A stretch of 64,000 nucleotides of DNA from Paeniglutamicibacter sp. Y32M11. Its GTDB lineage: Bacteria; Actinomycetota; Actinomycetes; Actinomycetales; Micrococcaceae. Of the stretch, positions 35,076-44,982 are shown one piece after another (the first letter of the stretch is position 1; every line of letters begins with the position of its first letter). Both the position numbers and the translations under genes were made by a program. Location: contig NZ_CP079107.1 of the NCBI RefSeq assembly GCF_019285735.1, forward strand, positions 2,294,001 through 2,358,000, in the 5' to 3' direction. A model generated the notes under the pieces. That model ran no database searches, was not told the DNA's origin, and saw only the letters and a list, made by a program, of their open reading frames with translations.

Positions 35076-36103
35076 GCGAAAATACCGGCGATGGCAGCGT
35101 AAAAAATGTCTTGGTCACCGGCGCCAGCGGGCTACTCGGTGGCGCCGTCGCGGCATTATTGCGCGCCCAGGGTCACCGGGTGCGGACCTTTCAGCGTCGA
35201 CCCTCCCCCGGTGCCACGGATGAGGTGCTCGGTTCCCTGACCGATCCGGCCGCCGTGCGCCGTGCCGTCACCGGCATGGATGCGGTCATCCACCTGGCGG
35301 CGAAGGTTTCCTTCACCGGTTCCTGGCACGACTTCGTGGCCACCAACATCACCGGCACCACCACCCTGCTTGAGGCGGCGCAGAACGCGGGAATACGCGA
35401 CTTCGTGTTCGTTTCCTCCCCGTCGGTGGCACACTTCGGTGCAGCGATCACCGGGGCCGGCGCCGGGGTAGCGAATCCCGATCTGGCGCACGGGAATTAC
35501 GCGCGTTCCAAGGCCGCTGCCGAGCTCGCTGCTCTGGCCGCTGACCGCGCCGATTTCCGCGTGACGGCCATTAGGCCGCACGTGGTCTGGGGTCCCGGGG
35601 ACACCCAATTGGTGGAGCGCGTGATTCAGCGTGCCAAGGATTCTCGGCTTCCCCTGCTTGATGGCGGGGCAGCGCTGATTGATACCACCTACATCGACAA
35701 TGCGGCATCGGCCATCGTGCGCGGACTCGAGCGGATGGATCACGCCCACGGGCGAGCCCTGGTGGTCACCAATGGCGAACCGCGGCCGGTGGGCGAGCTC
35801 ATGGCGGGGATTTGTGTGGCTGGCGGCGCCAAGGCTCCAGCCTTCAGCGTTCCGGGCTGGTTGGCACGCGGTGCTGGTTCGGTCATCGAGCGCATCTGGC
35901 AGGCCGCCGGAGCCGCGCATTTGGTGAACGATGAACCGCCGATGACCAAGTTCCTGGCCGAACAGCTCTCCACCGCCCATTGGTTTGACCAGCGCGAAAC
36001 CCGCGAGGTGCTCGACTGGGTTCCTACGGTCGGCCTTGATGAGGGGCTCGAGCGGCTTGCTGCCTACTATGGCGCAGGGTGCACGAAGAACAACTCAAAC
36101 TAA
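35072..36103 (+). CDS. oleD: OleD, NAD(P)H-dependent 2-alkyl-3-oxoalkanoate reductase
   Basis: A 343-aa extended SDR. VLVTGASGLLGGAVAALL binds the cofactor, VSSPSV and NYARSK supply Ser, Tyr and Lys. It reduces the OleA product to the beta-hydroxy acid used by the OleC domain. The ATG sits in an ATGA overlap with oleBC. All three ole genes overlap by 4 bp, so they form one coupled transcript making long-chain cis-olefins, a membrane-associated hydrocarbon trait of Micrococcaceae. Confidence 0.9.
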   Translation: MSENTGDGSVKNVLVTGASGLLGGAVAALLRAQGHRVRTFQRRPSPGATDEVLGSLTDPAAVRRAVTGMDAVIHLAAKVSFTGSWHDFVATNITGTTTLLEAAQNAGIRDFVFVSSPSVAHFGAAITGAGAGVANPDLAHGNYARSKAAAELAALAADRADFRVTAIRPHVVWGPGDTQLVERVIQRAKDSRLPLLDGGAALIDTTYIDNAASAIVRGLERMDHAHGRALVVTNGEPRPVGELMAGICVAGGAKAPAFSVPGWLARGAGSVIERIWQAAGAAHLVNDEPPMTKFLAEQLSTAHWFDQRETREVLDWVPTVGLDEGLERLAAYYGAGCTKNNSN

Positions 36104-36349
36104 CGGATTGTGCTTTTGACCCGGTGGTGATCGAGTCGGCCCGTTTGGCACGGGAGCCTCTGACTTTCCACGGCGGACGGCGAATTGCAGTTGTGGGGCA
36201 GGACATTGTGCGGTTTCCTGCGTTGTGGCGGGTCGTTCAACGACGGCTCGCTAGAACCATGGGTTATTGACCATTTTCAAAGGTTCAGTCGGTAGCGTGT
36301 AGTCAACGAGGTTTCCATCCTCGCCCTTGATGCAAAGGAACTTCATTCG

Positions 36350-38203
36350 ATGCCATCTTTGAACCCCGACAGCACAATCAGCACCTCCGAGTTGTTGGTG
36401 AGCCGACCAGCTTCCACCCTGCCCAACGCCATTCCAGCGTTCATGGTGACGTGGTCGGTGGAGGAAGAATTCGGTGGAATGACGGCCATGTGCCTGAAGC
36501 GCTCGGGGATGTTCCACGATCGCGGTATTCCGAGCGCGGTCGTCACGTTTGACGCTAGGCCAGATCTGCAACGAATCCGCACGATTCTTACCGAGAATGG
36601 GAAGCTGAATCCCGCGGTTCCGTTGTTGAACTTGCACGAATACTATGCGGGTCGTTATCCCACTGCGCCACAAAAGGCCTCCATTCGTCCGCGTGGAACT
36701 GACGTCACCTGGACCGAAACCGAACGGTTGACTCGCCCGGTCGATCAGACGCTGTTCTGCATCGTCGAAGAATCGCCCATGAACAACCAATTGTCCCGTC
36801 GCACTTACTTCCGGACTGATCAAAGTCCTTATCTTGTGGATATCAAGGTCCCCAACCCTCGTGCGCCCGACGCGCCTTCACGGTATTTACAGCTACTGGC
36901 CGCCGAGGGGTCCGCGATTGCCGAATTCTCCAGCGCAGCGCAACTCTACCGACATTGGCTCACCGAAATCGTGGATCAAACCGGTGCCGACATCATCGTG
37001 GATAGTAAGTATTCCGCCGCGTTCCTCAACCTCTGGCATCACCCGACGGCACTGAAGTTCTACAACTTCCACAGCACCCATATCGAGGCGGGTCAGGATA
37101 CCCAGACCGGAAGACTCACGACCGCCCACGAAAAGATCATCAAGAATCGTGATGACTGGGACGGCCTGACCTTCCTCACCGAGTCGCAGCGGACGGCATT
37201 CCTCGGACGGTTTAGTGGGGCATCAAATACCCAAGTCATCGGCAATCCCGTGGATGGAGCGGAGACATTTCCGGCCTTTAAGCTACGCGAGCCCACCGAA
37301 GTACTGCACGTGGGCCGCCTCACCAAGGGCAAGAATCTCCAGACTGCCATCGAAATCGTCGAAGCCGTCGCGGCCTCCGGCACCCCCGTGCACTTAAATC
37401 TCATCGGTGACGGCGACCAGCGCCAGATGCTTCAAGATTTTGTCAGCACCCGCGGTATCGAACATTTAGTGACCTTCCACGGCTTTGTGGATGATGTCAG
37501 CAATCGGTTGGATGCTGCCCGAGTGTTGTTGTTGTGTAGCAAGTTTGAGGGCCAACCGTTGGCTGTCATGGAGGCGCAGGCGCATGGCTGTGTACCCATC
37601 GCCTTCGACGTAGATTTTGGTCCACGGGACATGATCAATCATCAGCACAACGGATTCCTGTTTTCCCTCAATGACAAGGAGTCCGCCGCAGCCGCGCTGT
37701 CCCTGCTGCTCAACGACGACGCTTTATGCGCCACCATGTCTCAGGCAGCATTTACCTCTGCAAAGGCCTTTGGCAGCAACGAGAATTTTGCTCGCTGGCA
37801 GGAAGCCAGAGACAAGGCTCGCATCAACAAGAAAATCCGCGACGAACTCACCGCCTACGCCGCCCGACTGGCCGGTATTCGGTTCCATGCGGACGGCGAC
37901 TTCGACGTGGACGTCGCGTTAGATGCGTCGCCCGATAGGCTCACTGGCCTTGAGTTGTCGATTCGTGAACGAGGCAACGTCGGAGACCCACAGGAGAAGC
38001 TGGTGCCGTATCGAGAAGCCGAAGGAATCTACTCGTTTAGAGTCGCAGCGGGGATGAGGACAGCGTTCCCTGGTGGCGAAGCCTTAGACCTCAGTGTGGA
38101 AATCTCCGTGGATGGGTTAGCCCGATCCATCCGGCTTGGAGCTGGTCCCCGGGTCCAGGCCGTGCCCTATTTAACGAAGTATGGAAACCTGAGCATCAAG
38201 TAA
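36350..38203 (+). CDS. Glycosyltransferase family 4, TagE-like wall-polymer glucosyltransferase
   Basis: A 617-aa cytoplasmic enzyme. The N-terminal half (~30-300) includes MVTWSVEEEFGGMTAM and YNFHSTHIEAG, as in poly(glycerol-phosphate) alpha-glucosyltransferases. The GT4 domain has VLHVGRLTKGKNLQTA (~318) and SKFEGQPLAVMEAQAHG, giving the E-x7-E motif near 400. About 110 C-terminal residues form a beta-rich appendage. AAGGAA precedes the ATG. It probably glycosylates the polymer made by the adjacent glycerophosphotransferase. A homolog lies at 59915. Confidence 0.82.
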   Translation: MPSLNPDSTISTSELLVSRPASTLPNAIPAFMVTWSVEEEFGGMTAMCLKRSGMFHDRGIPSAVVTFDARPDLQRIRTILTENGKLNPAVPLLNLHEYYAGRYPTAPQKASIRPRGTDVTWTETERLTRPVDQTLFCIVEESPMNNQLSRRTYFRTDQSPYLVDIKVPNPRAPDAPSRYLQLLAAEGSAIAEFSSAAQLYRHWLTEIVDQTGADIIVDSKYSAAFLNLWHHPTALKFYNFHSTHIEAGQDTQTGRLTTAHEKIIKNRDDWDGLTFLTESQRTAFLGRFSGASNTQVIGNPVDGAETFPAFKLREPTEVLHVGRLTKGKNLQTAIEIVEAVAASGTPVHLNLIGDGDQRQMLQDFVSTRGIEHLVTFHGFVDDVSNRLDAARVLLLCSKFEGQPLAVMEAQAHGCVPIAFDVDFGPRDMINHQHNGFLFSLNDKESAAAALSLLLNDDALCATMSQAAFTSAKAFGSNENFARWQEARDKARINKKIRDELTAYAARLAGIRFHADGDFDVDVALDASPDRLTGLELSIRERGNVGDPQEKLVPYREAEGIYSFRVAAGMRTAFPGGEALDLSVEISVDGLARSIRLGAGPRVQAVPYLTKYGNLSIK

Positions 38204-38465
38204 CGTCCACAGAATCGTTGCATTTTACTGTCTTTTGCTGTGCTTTCCGGACACGATGGCGGAAGATGGAACGTCATCAGACCGCTTTTGAGCTTCACCC
38301 AAGGAGAAGATGACCGGACGCTGGCAGGTCCAGCAAGCCAAATACACAGGTAACTGTGAAAAATTAGTCTGTGAAGTTACAGCGACCGGCAAATTCGAGC
38401 CCAACAGCCGCTTGGCCGGACGACGAAACAAACCGGCGTCAGTAGGCATTGAGAGGCAGGTAATT
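38204..38465. other. Intergenic between the two wall-polymer genes
   Basis: About 260 bp with no gene and no clear hairpin. An in-frame ATG at 38310 upstream of the glycerophosphotransferase exists but its translation looks non-coding. Confidence 0.4.
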
Positions 38466-39731
38466 ATGAAGGATTGGCTGCGACAACAGCTTAAGGGAGC
38501 CATCGTCTCGAAGCCAGGCGTGCAGACCCGACGGTGGTTGGGGCTCGCCGGGTCTCCCGTGGCCAACCACGAAATAGATAGCATTCCCGTAGCGGGTGAT
38601 GTTGTTGTTTACTTTAGCGATCTAGTAAACAAGTCCTACCAGCTTGAACAGTGGTTGCCCACCTTGGAACGGCTCCATGAGACACATCGAGTGGTCCTGG
38701 TATTCCGCAAGGTCCCGACGCTGCGTCATTTCCGGAAACTCACTAAACTGCCGAAGATCTTTGTGCGCCGGTTGGAGGATCTTGTTAGCCTCTACGCAGC
38801 AAATGACTTCAGGCTTTGCCTTTACGTCAATAACGGCGTGGCAAATTTTCAGTCCCTCAGCGTACCGAACTTGGTGCACGTTCATATCAACCATGGGGAG
38901 AGCGATAAGTTGTCCATGGTGTCGAACCAAGCAAAGGCCTACGACAGAACGTTTGTTGCCGGACCCGCAGCCGTGGAACGACACAAGGCGGTATTGTCGG
39001 ATTTCGATATGAATAAACTCATCAGCGTGGGACGTCCACAGCTCGATTCGCAGTTTGTATCAACGTTGCCGCAGTTTCCAGGACGAACCATCATGTACGC
39101 TCCCACGTGGGAAGGCGAGAACGAGGCCAACAATTACACTTCGATGGATCTCTTTGGCTTGAACATCATTGAGTCCCTCGTCGCGATCCCCAACACCAGG
39201 GTCATTTACAAGCCGCATCCTCGCATTGCAACCTCAAACACTGCAGCGATAGCCAGTGCGCACACCAGCATTTGCGAACTGTTGGAACGGGCGAATGCCG
39301 TAGGTGCTCAGCATGAGGTGATCGAAACGGGAAACATCCTCGACATCTTTGAAGATGTTGATGCACTGGTGACAGATGTATCCAGTGTCGGTTTGGACTA
39401 CTTGTATCTCCATCCCGAAAATCCCTTGATCTTGACGGACCGTCGCGACAACATTGACAAGCTACATCGAGACGTTCCGGTCAGCCGAGCGTGCCCGGTG
39501 ATCAGCGAGTCAAGTCGCGAATCGACGCTGGGTCGAATGCCGGAACTCCTGGCCACGACTCACGCGCAGGAACGGAAAGAGCTTCGTGACTTCTACTTTG
39601 GCACGAAGGGACGTGGCGCTTCCACCCATGCGTTTATCTCAGCCGTTGATGCACTCATTGAACAGCGGGCCACCGAGTTGCGGGCCAAAAAGCACAACGC
39701 CGAGGCCACAGTGCCATTGCGCATAGTCTGA
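38466..39731 (+). CDS. CDP-glycerol glycerophosphotransferase family protein
   Basis: A 421-aa GT-B-fold enzyme of the TagB/TagF family. Family landmarks appear in order: HINHGESDKLSM (~141), IMYAPTWEGENEANNY (~209), VIYKPHPRIA (~245) and ALVTDVSSVGLDYLY (~300). These enzymes transfer glycerol-phosphate (or ribitol-phosphate) from a CDP carrier onto a lipid-linked wall polymer at the inner membrane face. ATG 38466 is selected because the region before it translates poorly. Homologs occur at 58650 and 61855. Confidence 0.85.
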   Translation: MKDWLRQQLKGAIVSKPGVQTRRWLGLAGSPVANHEIDSIPVAGDVVVYFSDLVNKSYQLEQWLPTLERLHETHRVVLVFRKVPTLRHFRKLTKLPKIFVRRLEDLVSLYAANDFRLCLYVNNGVANFQSLSVPNLVHVHINHGESDKLSMVSNQAKAYDRTFVAGPAAVERHKAVLSDFDMNKLISVGRPQLDSQFVSTLPQFPGRTIMYAPTWEGENEANNYTSMDLFGLNIIESLVAIPNTRVIYKPHPRIATSNTAAIASAHTSICELLERANAVGAQHEVIETGNILDIFEDVDALVTDVSSVGLDYLYLHPENPLILTDRRDNIDKLHRDVPVSRACPVISESSRESTLGRMPELLATTHAQERKELRDFYFGTKGRGASTHAFISAVDALIEQRATELRAKKHNAEATVPLRIV

Positions 39732-40056
39732 TCTCTGCTCGGCCGACGCCGACACGGCAATCGGACCATGGGCTAAGTGCATGTCTCGTTCGGACGCTCC
39801 CACGCCGACCGGGTTGGATCTTGTTGCTCGGCGGAGCGAACATTTCTCGGGCCGTGTCGCCTAATTCAACCCGGGCGAAACCTGCTCCGAGCGGTGAATC
39901 TCCCAGCCTCCCGTCAGCGCCCTGAGCTCTCGATCCGAGTATTCCCCATGCACGGGCGGCGCGCCTAGGGTGATAAATCTCTAGTACCAGAGGACTAGAC
40001 CCAGATAGACTTGAGAACTACTCCCATCATCTCCTAGCGAAACGAAGGCACAATCT
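39732..40056. other. Intergenic
   Basis: About 325 bp without a gene. The TTG start at 40057 has GAAGG eight bases upstream. Nothing else is visible. Confidence 0.4.
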
Positions 40057-42753
40057 TTGAGCCCCAAGAGCTGGTCCCCCGTTCCAGTAATCCCGCCTCT
40101 AAAAAAACGACTCAAGAAAGTATTGGCTCCCGCAGCAAAGCGAGCATTGCCAACATTGTCACGAATAGCGGCTACCACTACCGCGAAGACGAAACCCTCC
40201 ACCGCGACGGCTCCCCCTGCAGATGAAGCTTTCATCCATGCCTACCGCGCACTTGAACGCGAATTTCCGGAAGCCGATTCTCACGGCAACGGGAAAGAAA
40301 AAAACCCACCGACCAAAGCTGCTGTTGCACTGAAGGTCGAGGCTGCGCGTAAGGCCAAATCAAGCACGGTAAATCTGGATGAGCTGGCTCGTGGTTCATC
40401 CCTAGACCAATCAGTACTTACCGGAGTTCGTCAACTGATCAGCGACGGGGAACGCAACAAGGCCGTTGCCGTCGGTCATTCCCTGCGAAAGAATCCTGCA
40501 ACCAGCACCATCGGTGCCGCGGCATTAGGCGTCGGACTGCTAGCCAGCTCCGGCCCGACCAACGCTTGGCCGGTATTTTCCGAGATCGCCAACACCTCGG
40601 CCTCGGAACCTGTCGCGGATGAACTGTACACAGCAGCATTTGGTGCTCTTGGCGCGGATGCCGTGTCCATCCTTGACGCAGATATCGAATCTGGCCGCAT
40701 TCGGCGTTGGAGCGCTGGTACGCTGCTGCACGTTGCACAAAAGGCGCTAGTTCGAGGCCTGACAGATCAGGCACGAATCCTGATTGCCGCGGCACAAGAG
40801 CTTCCCTCGGGTAGCACGAGCAAGTACATCAGCAAAGAGCTGATACGCCTCGCCACGTGGCTTCCCGAAGGCAGCCGACGAGCAGAAATTCCCGTCACCG
40901 CAGGAACCATCAATTACGGCATCATGGGTTACCAGCAGCCGGATGTCACCTCCCGCAACATCGGTGACTACATCCAAACAGTGGCCTCCATGGGTCACAT
41001 TATCCGCCAGCAGAATTTCAGCTTCACCGGTAATCCGGAGATCACCGAATTCGCAGAAGAACTTCGGTCAACCGTCAAGCCGGAACGAGTGGTTGACGGG
41101 CCTGCTGCGACGTTGAATCTCTTTGAGCTCAACCGTGACGGCAACCCCTATCAGGCGTTGCCCGAGAAGACCTGGGCGTTGACGTTTGGGTGGTACATGC
41201 ACCATACGTTCCATCAGGGCTTCGGAATCCCGTTCCACAAGAACCTCCGTCCGATCCTGCTCTCCGTTTATGTTCGGTACCCGACCATGTTGACGCCGGA
41301 GGCCATCGATTATCTGCGCAAGTATGCACCAGTGGGTTGCCGCGACTGGCAGAGCGTTGCCCTGCTCCGCGCCGTCGGCGTTCCAGCCTTCTTCTCCGGC
41401 TGCTTAACGACCACTATCGATACGGTATTTAGGCGCGACGGCGAGGACACACGGGACAAGACCATCTTCGTTGATGCTCCGCAAACGGGTCCCGGTGAAT
41501 CACGAACCCAGGCACAAACCGGCATTCGGTCCCTCTCCTTCGTGGAGAACCTCAAGCTGGCCCGGGAATGGGTGTCTCACTACCACCTTGAATACAAGAC
41601 CGTGGTGACCTCACGTCTTCATTGTTTCCTCCCGGCGCGTTCGGTTGGATCATCGGTGACCTTCCTGCCGAAGAACCGCTCGGACAATCGATTCGGCGGT
41701 CTCATCGACACCACCGATGAGGCGTTTGACCGTATTCGGCAGGGCATTCTCGATAAGGCTTCGACGATGCTTCAAACCATCGCGTCCGGTGTTAGTGAAG
41801 AGGACGTGTATGCGAAGTGGGCCGAAATCTGTGCTCCTGCCATGGCGGAAGCAGACGCGTATCTTGCTTCTGCCAAGCTCCGCGTCCTGGACACCCAAGA
41901 GGTCGCTCGAGTAGTTTCCTCGCTCGCGACAGCTGGCCTCGAGTCCACGGATGCCACCGGCAATGCTCTCAACGTTGTCATTGACGTTCGAAAAGGCGAG
42001 TTGAAGCATGTCCCGACGCTGGTGCGATCCATCGCCGCACATAATTCAGCTCCCATCAAGGTCTGGATTGTCTACGTTGAGAGCACAGATACCGAGCGTG
42101 AAGAATTACTCGCTCAGGATCTTCCCCTGCCCATCAGCTGGATCAGTCCCGTTGCCTCCACCTTCGAATCATTCGAAAACAGTCTGAAGCACGCCACGCG
42201 GCATGAACTGATGCTTGCACTGGCCGCGGAAGCCTTGCCGAATGTCGAGACGGCAGTATTCCTTCCGGCTTCCTCCTTGATTCGCTCGGACCTTTCGGCA
42301 TTGGCCGAACAGCTCCCGGCAGATCATCACCTGCTGAGGGCAGGTGATGACCGGCATCATGGCCGTGCCAGCGGGCTGGATCTGATCCGACGCGTTGCAA
42401 GCCGACAGGGCAAAGACAATCGCAAGGCTCTCGAGTTCATATTCGGCACGCACCGAGAGTTGGCCGGCGACTTCACCACGTTCGACCCGAACGTTATGGT
42501 CATGAATCTCGATCGTGCGCGACTTGAGAACCTTAGCGGTCGCCTCATTCCACTCATTCTCGATTACGGGATGACCTACCGTGAGGCCATCAATGTCGCG
42601 ATCGGATCGAACCGAAGCGAACTCGATATCTCCTGGAATCATGCCCCCGGTTACGAGGTCCAAGAAGATCCGGCCCTGGTGAACTGGCGTGATACGAGCA
42701 AACCGTGGAGCGGTATGGCAACTCCATTTGCAGATGAATGGAATGCTTCCTAA
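40057..42753 (+). CDS. Polysaccharide pyruvyltransferase / GT8-like glycosyltransferase fusion
   Basis: An 898-aa protein with three parts. Residues ~1-280 start basic and continue as Ala-rich helices that may be a TPR-like scaffold. Residues ~285-545 match polysaccharide pyruvyltransferases (INYGIMGYQQPD, SRNIGDYIQT, RDWQSVALL, SRLHCFLPARSVG). Residues ~638-898 match GT8-type transferases (NVVIDVRKGELKHVPTLVRS ... FDPNVMVMNLDRARL), though the usual DxD is not obvious. It could both glycosylate and pyruvylate the wall polymer. TTG start at 40057. Confidence 0.75.
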   Translation: MSPKSWSPVPVIPPLKKRLKKVLAPAAKRALPTLSRIAATTTAKTKPSTATAPPADEAFIHAYRALEREFPEADSHGNGKEKNPPTKAAVALKVEAARKAKSSTVNLDELARGSSLDQSVLTGVRQLISDGERNKAVAVGHSLRKNPATSTIGAAALGVGLLASSGPTNAWPVFSEIANTSASEPVADELYTAAFGALGADAVSILDADIESGRIRRWSAGTLLHVAQKALVRGLTDQARILIAAAQELPSGSTSKYISKELIRLATWLPEGSRRAEIPVTAGTINYGIMGYQQPDVTSRNIGDYIQTVASMGHIIRQQNFSFTGNPEITEFAEELRSTVKPERVVDGPAATLNLFELNRDGNPYQALPEKTWALTFGWYMHHTFHQGFGIPFHKNLRPILLSVYVRYPTMLTPEAIDYLRKYAPVGCRDWQSVALLRAVGVPAFFSGCLTTTIDTVFRRDGEDTRDKTIFVDAPQTGPGESRTQAQTGIRSLSFVENLKLAREWVSHYHLEYKTVVTSRLHCFLPARSVGSSVTFLPKNRSDNRFGGLIDTTDEAFDRIRQGILDKASTMLQTIASGVSEEDVYAKWAEICAPAMAEADAYLASAKLRVLDTQEVARVVSSLATAGLESTDATGNALNVVIDVRKGELKHVPTLVRSIAAHNSAPIKVWIVYVESTDTEREELLAQDLPLPISWISPVASTFESFENSLKHATRHELMLALAAEALPNVETAVFLPASSLIRSDLSALAEQLPADHHLLRAGDDRHHGRASGLDLIRRVASRQGKDNRKALEFIFGTHRELAGDFTTFDPNVMVMNLDRARLENLSGRLIPLILDYGMTYREAINVAIGSNRSELDISWNHAPGYEVQEDPALVNWRDTSKPWSGMATPFADEWNAS

Positions 42754-42817
42754 CCACCCCTTAAACCGCGGTGTTCCTGAAAAGAACGTCCCGGCCCGGG
42801 GAATGAATAGCTAGAGA

Positions 42818-42882
42818 TGCTCCCGATCGGTCTGAATAATAGGTATGAAAACCTGTTATCAGCCGGTCGGGAGCATTTTTTA
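42818..42882 (+). terminator. Terminator of the wall-polymer locus
   Basis: A 10-bp stem (ATGCTCCCGA/TCGGGAGCAT), extended by four inner pairs including one wobble, is followed by TTTTTT on the plus strand, 64 bp after the stop at 42753. Confidence 0.85.
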
Positions 42883-43200
42883 AGTTGCTGACGAACCGGA
42901 AGCGAACGTGGCTTTGGGCCATCCTGCCTGAGGCGGGCGTCGATCCGTGAGCGCGAACACGCTCATCCGGCAGGCGTTTCTGCGTTCTTCGCCCTCGTCG
43001 GGCACTGAGGGCCCGTGTGCGTCCCTAGCGCCACGGATGAAGGCACTGACCATCCCTTGCCGATATCGGGGCGCAGGTTGAGCGACGAGGCTTTGCTATC
43101 CATCATGGCGCCCCATCCCGACGTGCTGGTCCGGCTTGAGATGAGTGCCACCGGTGCTGGTCCGCGAGGCCAACGGGCGACCTCAGTTCCAAAACGAAGA
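42883..43200. other. Intergenic
   Basis: About 320 bp without a supportable gene. Confidence 0.4.
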
Positions 43201-43239
43201 AGCGGGTTGGTTCATTCGTGAGAAATGAACCAACCCGCT
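43201..43239. terminator. glnK-side terminator
   Basis: A perfect 16-bp stem (43201-43216 with 43224-43239) and 7-nt loop lies 15 bp after the glnK stop. T-runs are poor, so it may rely on stem strength. Confidence 0.7.
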
Positions 43240-43254
43240 ACACCGATATTTACT

Positions 43255-43593
43255 CTAGACAGCTGCCATGCCGCGCTCTCCGGTACGAACCCGGATGACT
43301 TCCTCTACGTGGGTGACCCAGATTTTTCCGTCACCCGCGCTTCCCGTATTGGCCGTGGAGATCAAAACGTCAAGGATGTCGTCGCAGGAGCTTTCCTCCA
43401 CCAGGATCTCAAGGCGAACCTTGGGGAGCAGATCAACGGTGTATTCGGCTCCACGGTAGACCTGTGTGTGTCCACGCTGGCGGCCGTAGCCACTAGCTTG
43501 ACTGATGGTCATTCCCTGGACCCCGTAGGTTTCGAGAGCGTCCCTGATCAAGTCGGTCTTTTCCGGCCTGATGATAGCGGTGACTAGTTTCAT
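43255..43593 (-). CDS. glnK: P-II nitrogen regulatory protein
   Basis: A 112-aa P-II protein. The T-loop has Tyr51 (YRGAEYTVDLLPK), the site of adenylylation in actinobacteria, and the C-terminal signature VRTGERG is intact. It senses 2-oxoglutarate and ATP/ADP and gates AmtB. The ATG overlaps amtB's stop by 4 bp. The modifying enzyme gene glnD, usually next in this operon, is not in the window. Confidence 0.95.
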   Translation of the reverse strand: MKLVTAIIRPEKTDLIRDALETYGVQGMTISQASGYGRQRGHTQVYRGAEYTVDLLPKVRLEILVEESSCDDILDVLISTANTGSAGDGKIWVTHVEEVIRVRTGERGMAAV

Positions 43594-44921
43594 GCGTTGA
43601 CCTCTTCCTTGACTCGATCGCTATCCGATGCGTTCTTTGTGGGTTTCAGGTGTGAAGAGGTTGCCGGGTGCGGAACGAAGGTCCCGCCGGTGCCCAAGCC
43701 GCCAAACTCGTAGCCGGTTTCGGCGTGCTGCATAACGTCGATGCCGGTGATTTCTTCTTCGGTGCTGATGCGGAAGCCCATGGTCTTGTGGATACCCAGG
43801 GCAATGATGGTGGTCATGATGGCGGTATAGGCCATGACAACCACACAAGCAACAATTTGGGCCCAGAGCTGGCCAATGCCGCCTCCGTAGAAGAGCCCGC
43901 CACCTTCACCGTCAACGGGCAGAGCGATGAAGCCCAGTGCCAAGGTTCCGATGATGCCCGAGACCAGGTGTACACCGACCACGTCGAGGGAATCGTCATA
44001 ACCCCAGCGGTACTTCAGACCCACGGCCAGTGCCGAGGCGACACCGGCGACTACGCCGAGGCAGATGGCCGCGACGGGGCTGATGTTGGCGCAAGCCGGG
44101 GTGATGGCAACGAGTCCGGCAACAATGCCCGAGGCTGCGCCCAGGGAGGTGCTGTGGCCGTCGCGGATGCGTTCTACCAAGATCCAGCCGAGCAATGCGG
44201 CGGCCGGGGCGGCGAGAGTGTTGACCCAAATCAAACCGGCTTCTTCGGCGGTGCTTGCTGCGCCTCCGTTGAAGCCAAACCAGCCGAACCAGAGCAGTGC
44301 TGCGCCAAGCATGACGAAGGGAATGTTGTGGGGGCGCTGGCTTGGATCCTTGGCGAAGCCCTTACGCTTGCCCAGAATCAGGGCGAGGATGAGCCCGGCT
44401 ACACCGGCGTTGATGTGAACTACCGTGCCGCCGGCAAAGTCGATGGCTTCCCCAACCACCGAGCCGATGGCGCCTTCTTCACCCAGAATGCCCCCACCCC
44501 AGACCCAGAAGGCGATAGGAGCGTAGACGAGAGTCACCCAGATGGGCACAAAAACCATCCAGGCGCTGAACTTCGCACGATCTGCAATGGCGCCGGAGAT
44601 CAGTGCGACGGTGATGATGGCGAAGGTTGCCCCGTAGCCTGCGGCAATGAATCCATCGGTTCCGAGCATGTTAGCCATGCCGAAGCCGTCGAATGGATTG
44701 CCGGTCAGTCCGCCGAGGTTCGCGCCGGCACCCGACATTGAATTGCCCCACAGCACCCAGACGACGGTGACCAATGCGATGGCCGAGAAGCTCATCATCA
44801 TCATGTTCAATACGCTCTTGGCTCGAGTCATGCCACCGTAGAAGAATGCTAGCGCCGGTGTCATCAGCAGGACCAGTGCGGCACACACCATCATCCACAC
44901 TTGAGTCGTTGTTAGCTCCAT
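43590..44921 (-). CDS. amtB: Ammonium transporter
   Basis: A 443-aa Amt protein with eleven predicted membrane helices, including the N-terminal MMVCAALVLLMTPALAFFYGG (shown in part), FIAAGYGATFAIITVA and the AGGTVVHINAGVAG segment carrying one of the pore histidines. The C-terminal cytoplasmic tail ends near SDSDRVKEEVNA. It imports ammonium and is shut by unmodified GlnK. It is coupled to glnK and preceded by a GlnR-like box, implying induction under nitrogen limitation. Confidence 0.96.
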   Translation of the reverse strand: MELTTTQVWMMVCAALVLLMTPALAFFYGGMTRAKSVLNMMMMSFSAIALVTVVWVLWGNSMSGAGANLGGLTGNPFDGFGMANMLGTDGFIAAGYGATFAIITVALISGAIADRAKFSAWMVFVPIWVTLVYAPIAFWVWGGGILGEEGAIGSVVGEAIDFAGGTVVHINAGVAGLILALILGKRKGFAKDPSQRPHNIPFVMLGAALLWFGWFGFNGGAASTAEEAGLIWVNTLAAPAAALLGWILVERIRDGHSTSLGAASGIVAGLVAITPACANISPVAAICLGVVAGVASALAVGLKYRWGYDDSLDVVGVHLVSGIIGTLALGFIALPVDGEGGGLFYGGGIGQLWAQIVACVVVMAYTAIMTTIIALGIHKTMGFRISTEEEITGIDVMQHAETGYEFGGLGTGGTFVPHPATSSHLKPTKNASDSDRVKEEVNA

Positions 44922-44982
44922 GTCTAACGCCTCCCTGAATCATTTGCGAGTGTTTCTCGTCTGATTCAAGAATTCCGTGATG

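Noticed and set aside
36024-36349. Small ORFs between oleD and the glycosyltransferase
   Set aside because: No ribosome-binding site and no motif; likely promoter region.
43668-44741. Long plus-strand frame opposite amtB
   Set aside because: Antisense shadow of the transporter.
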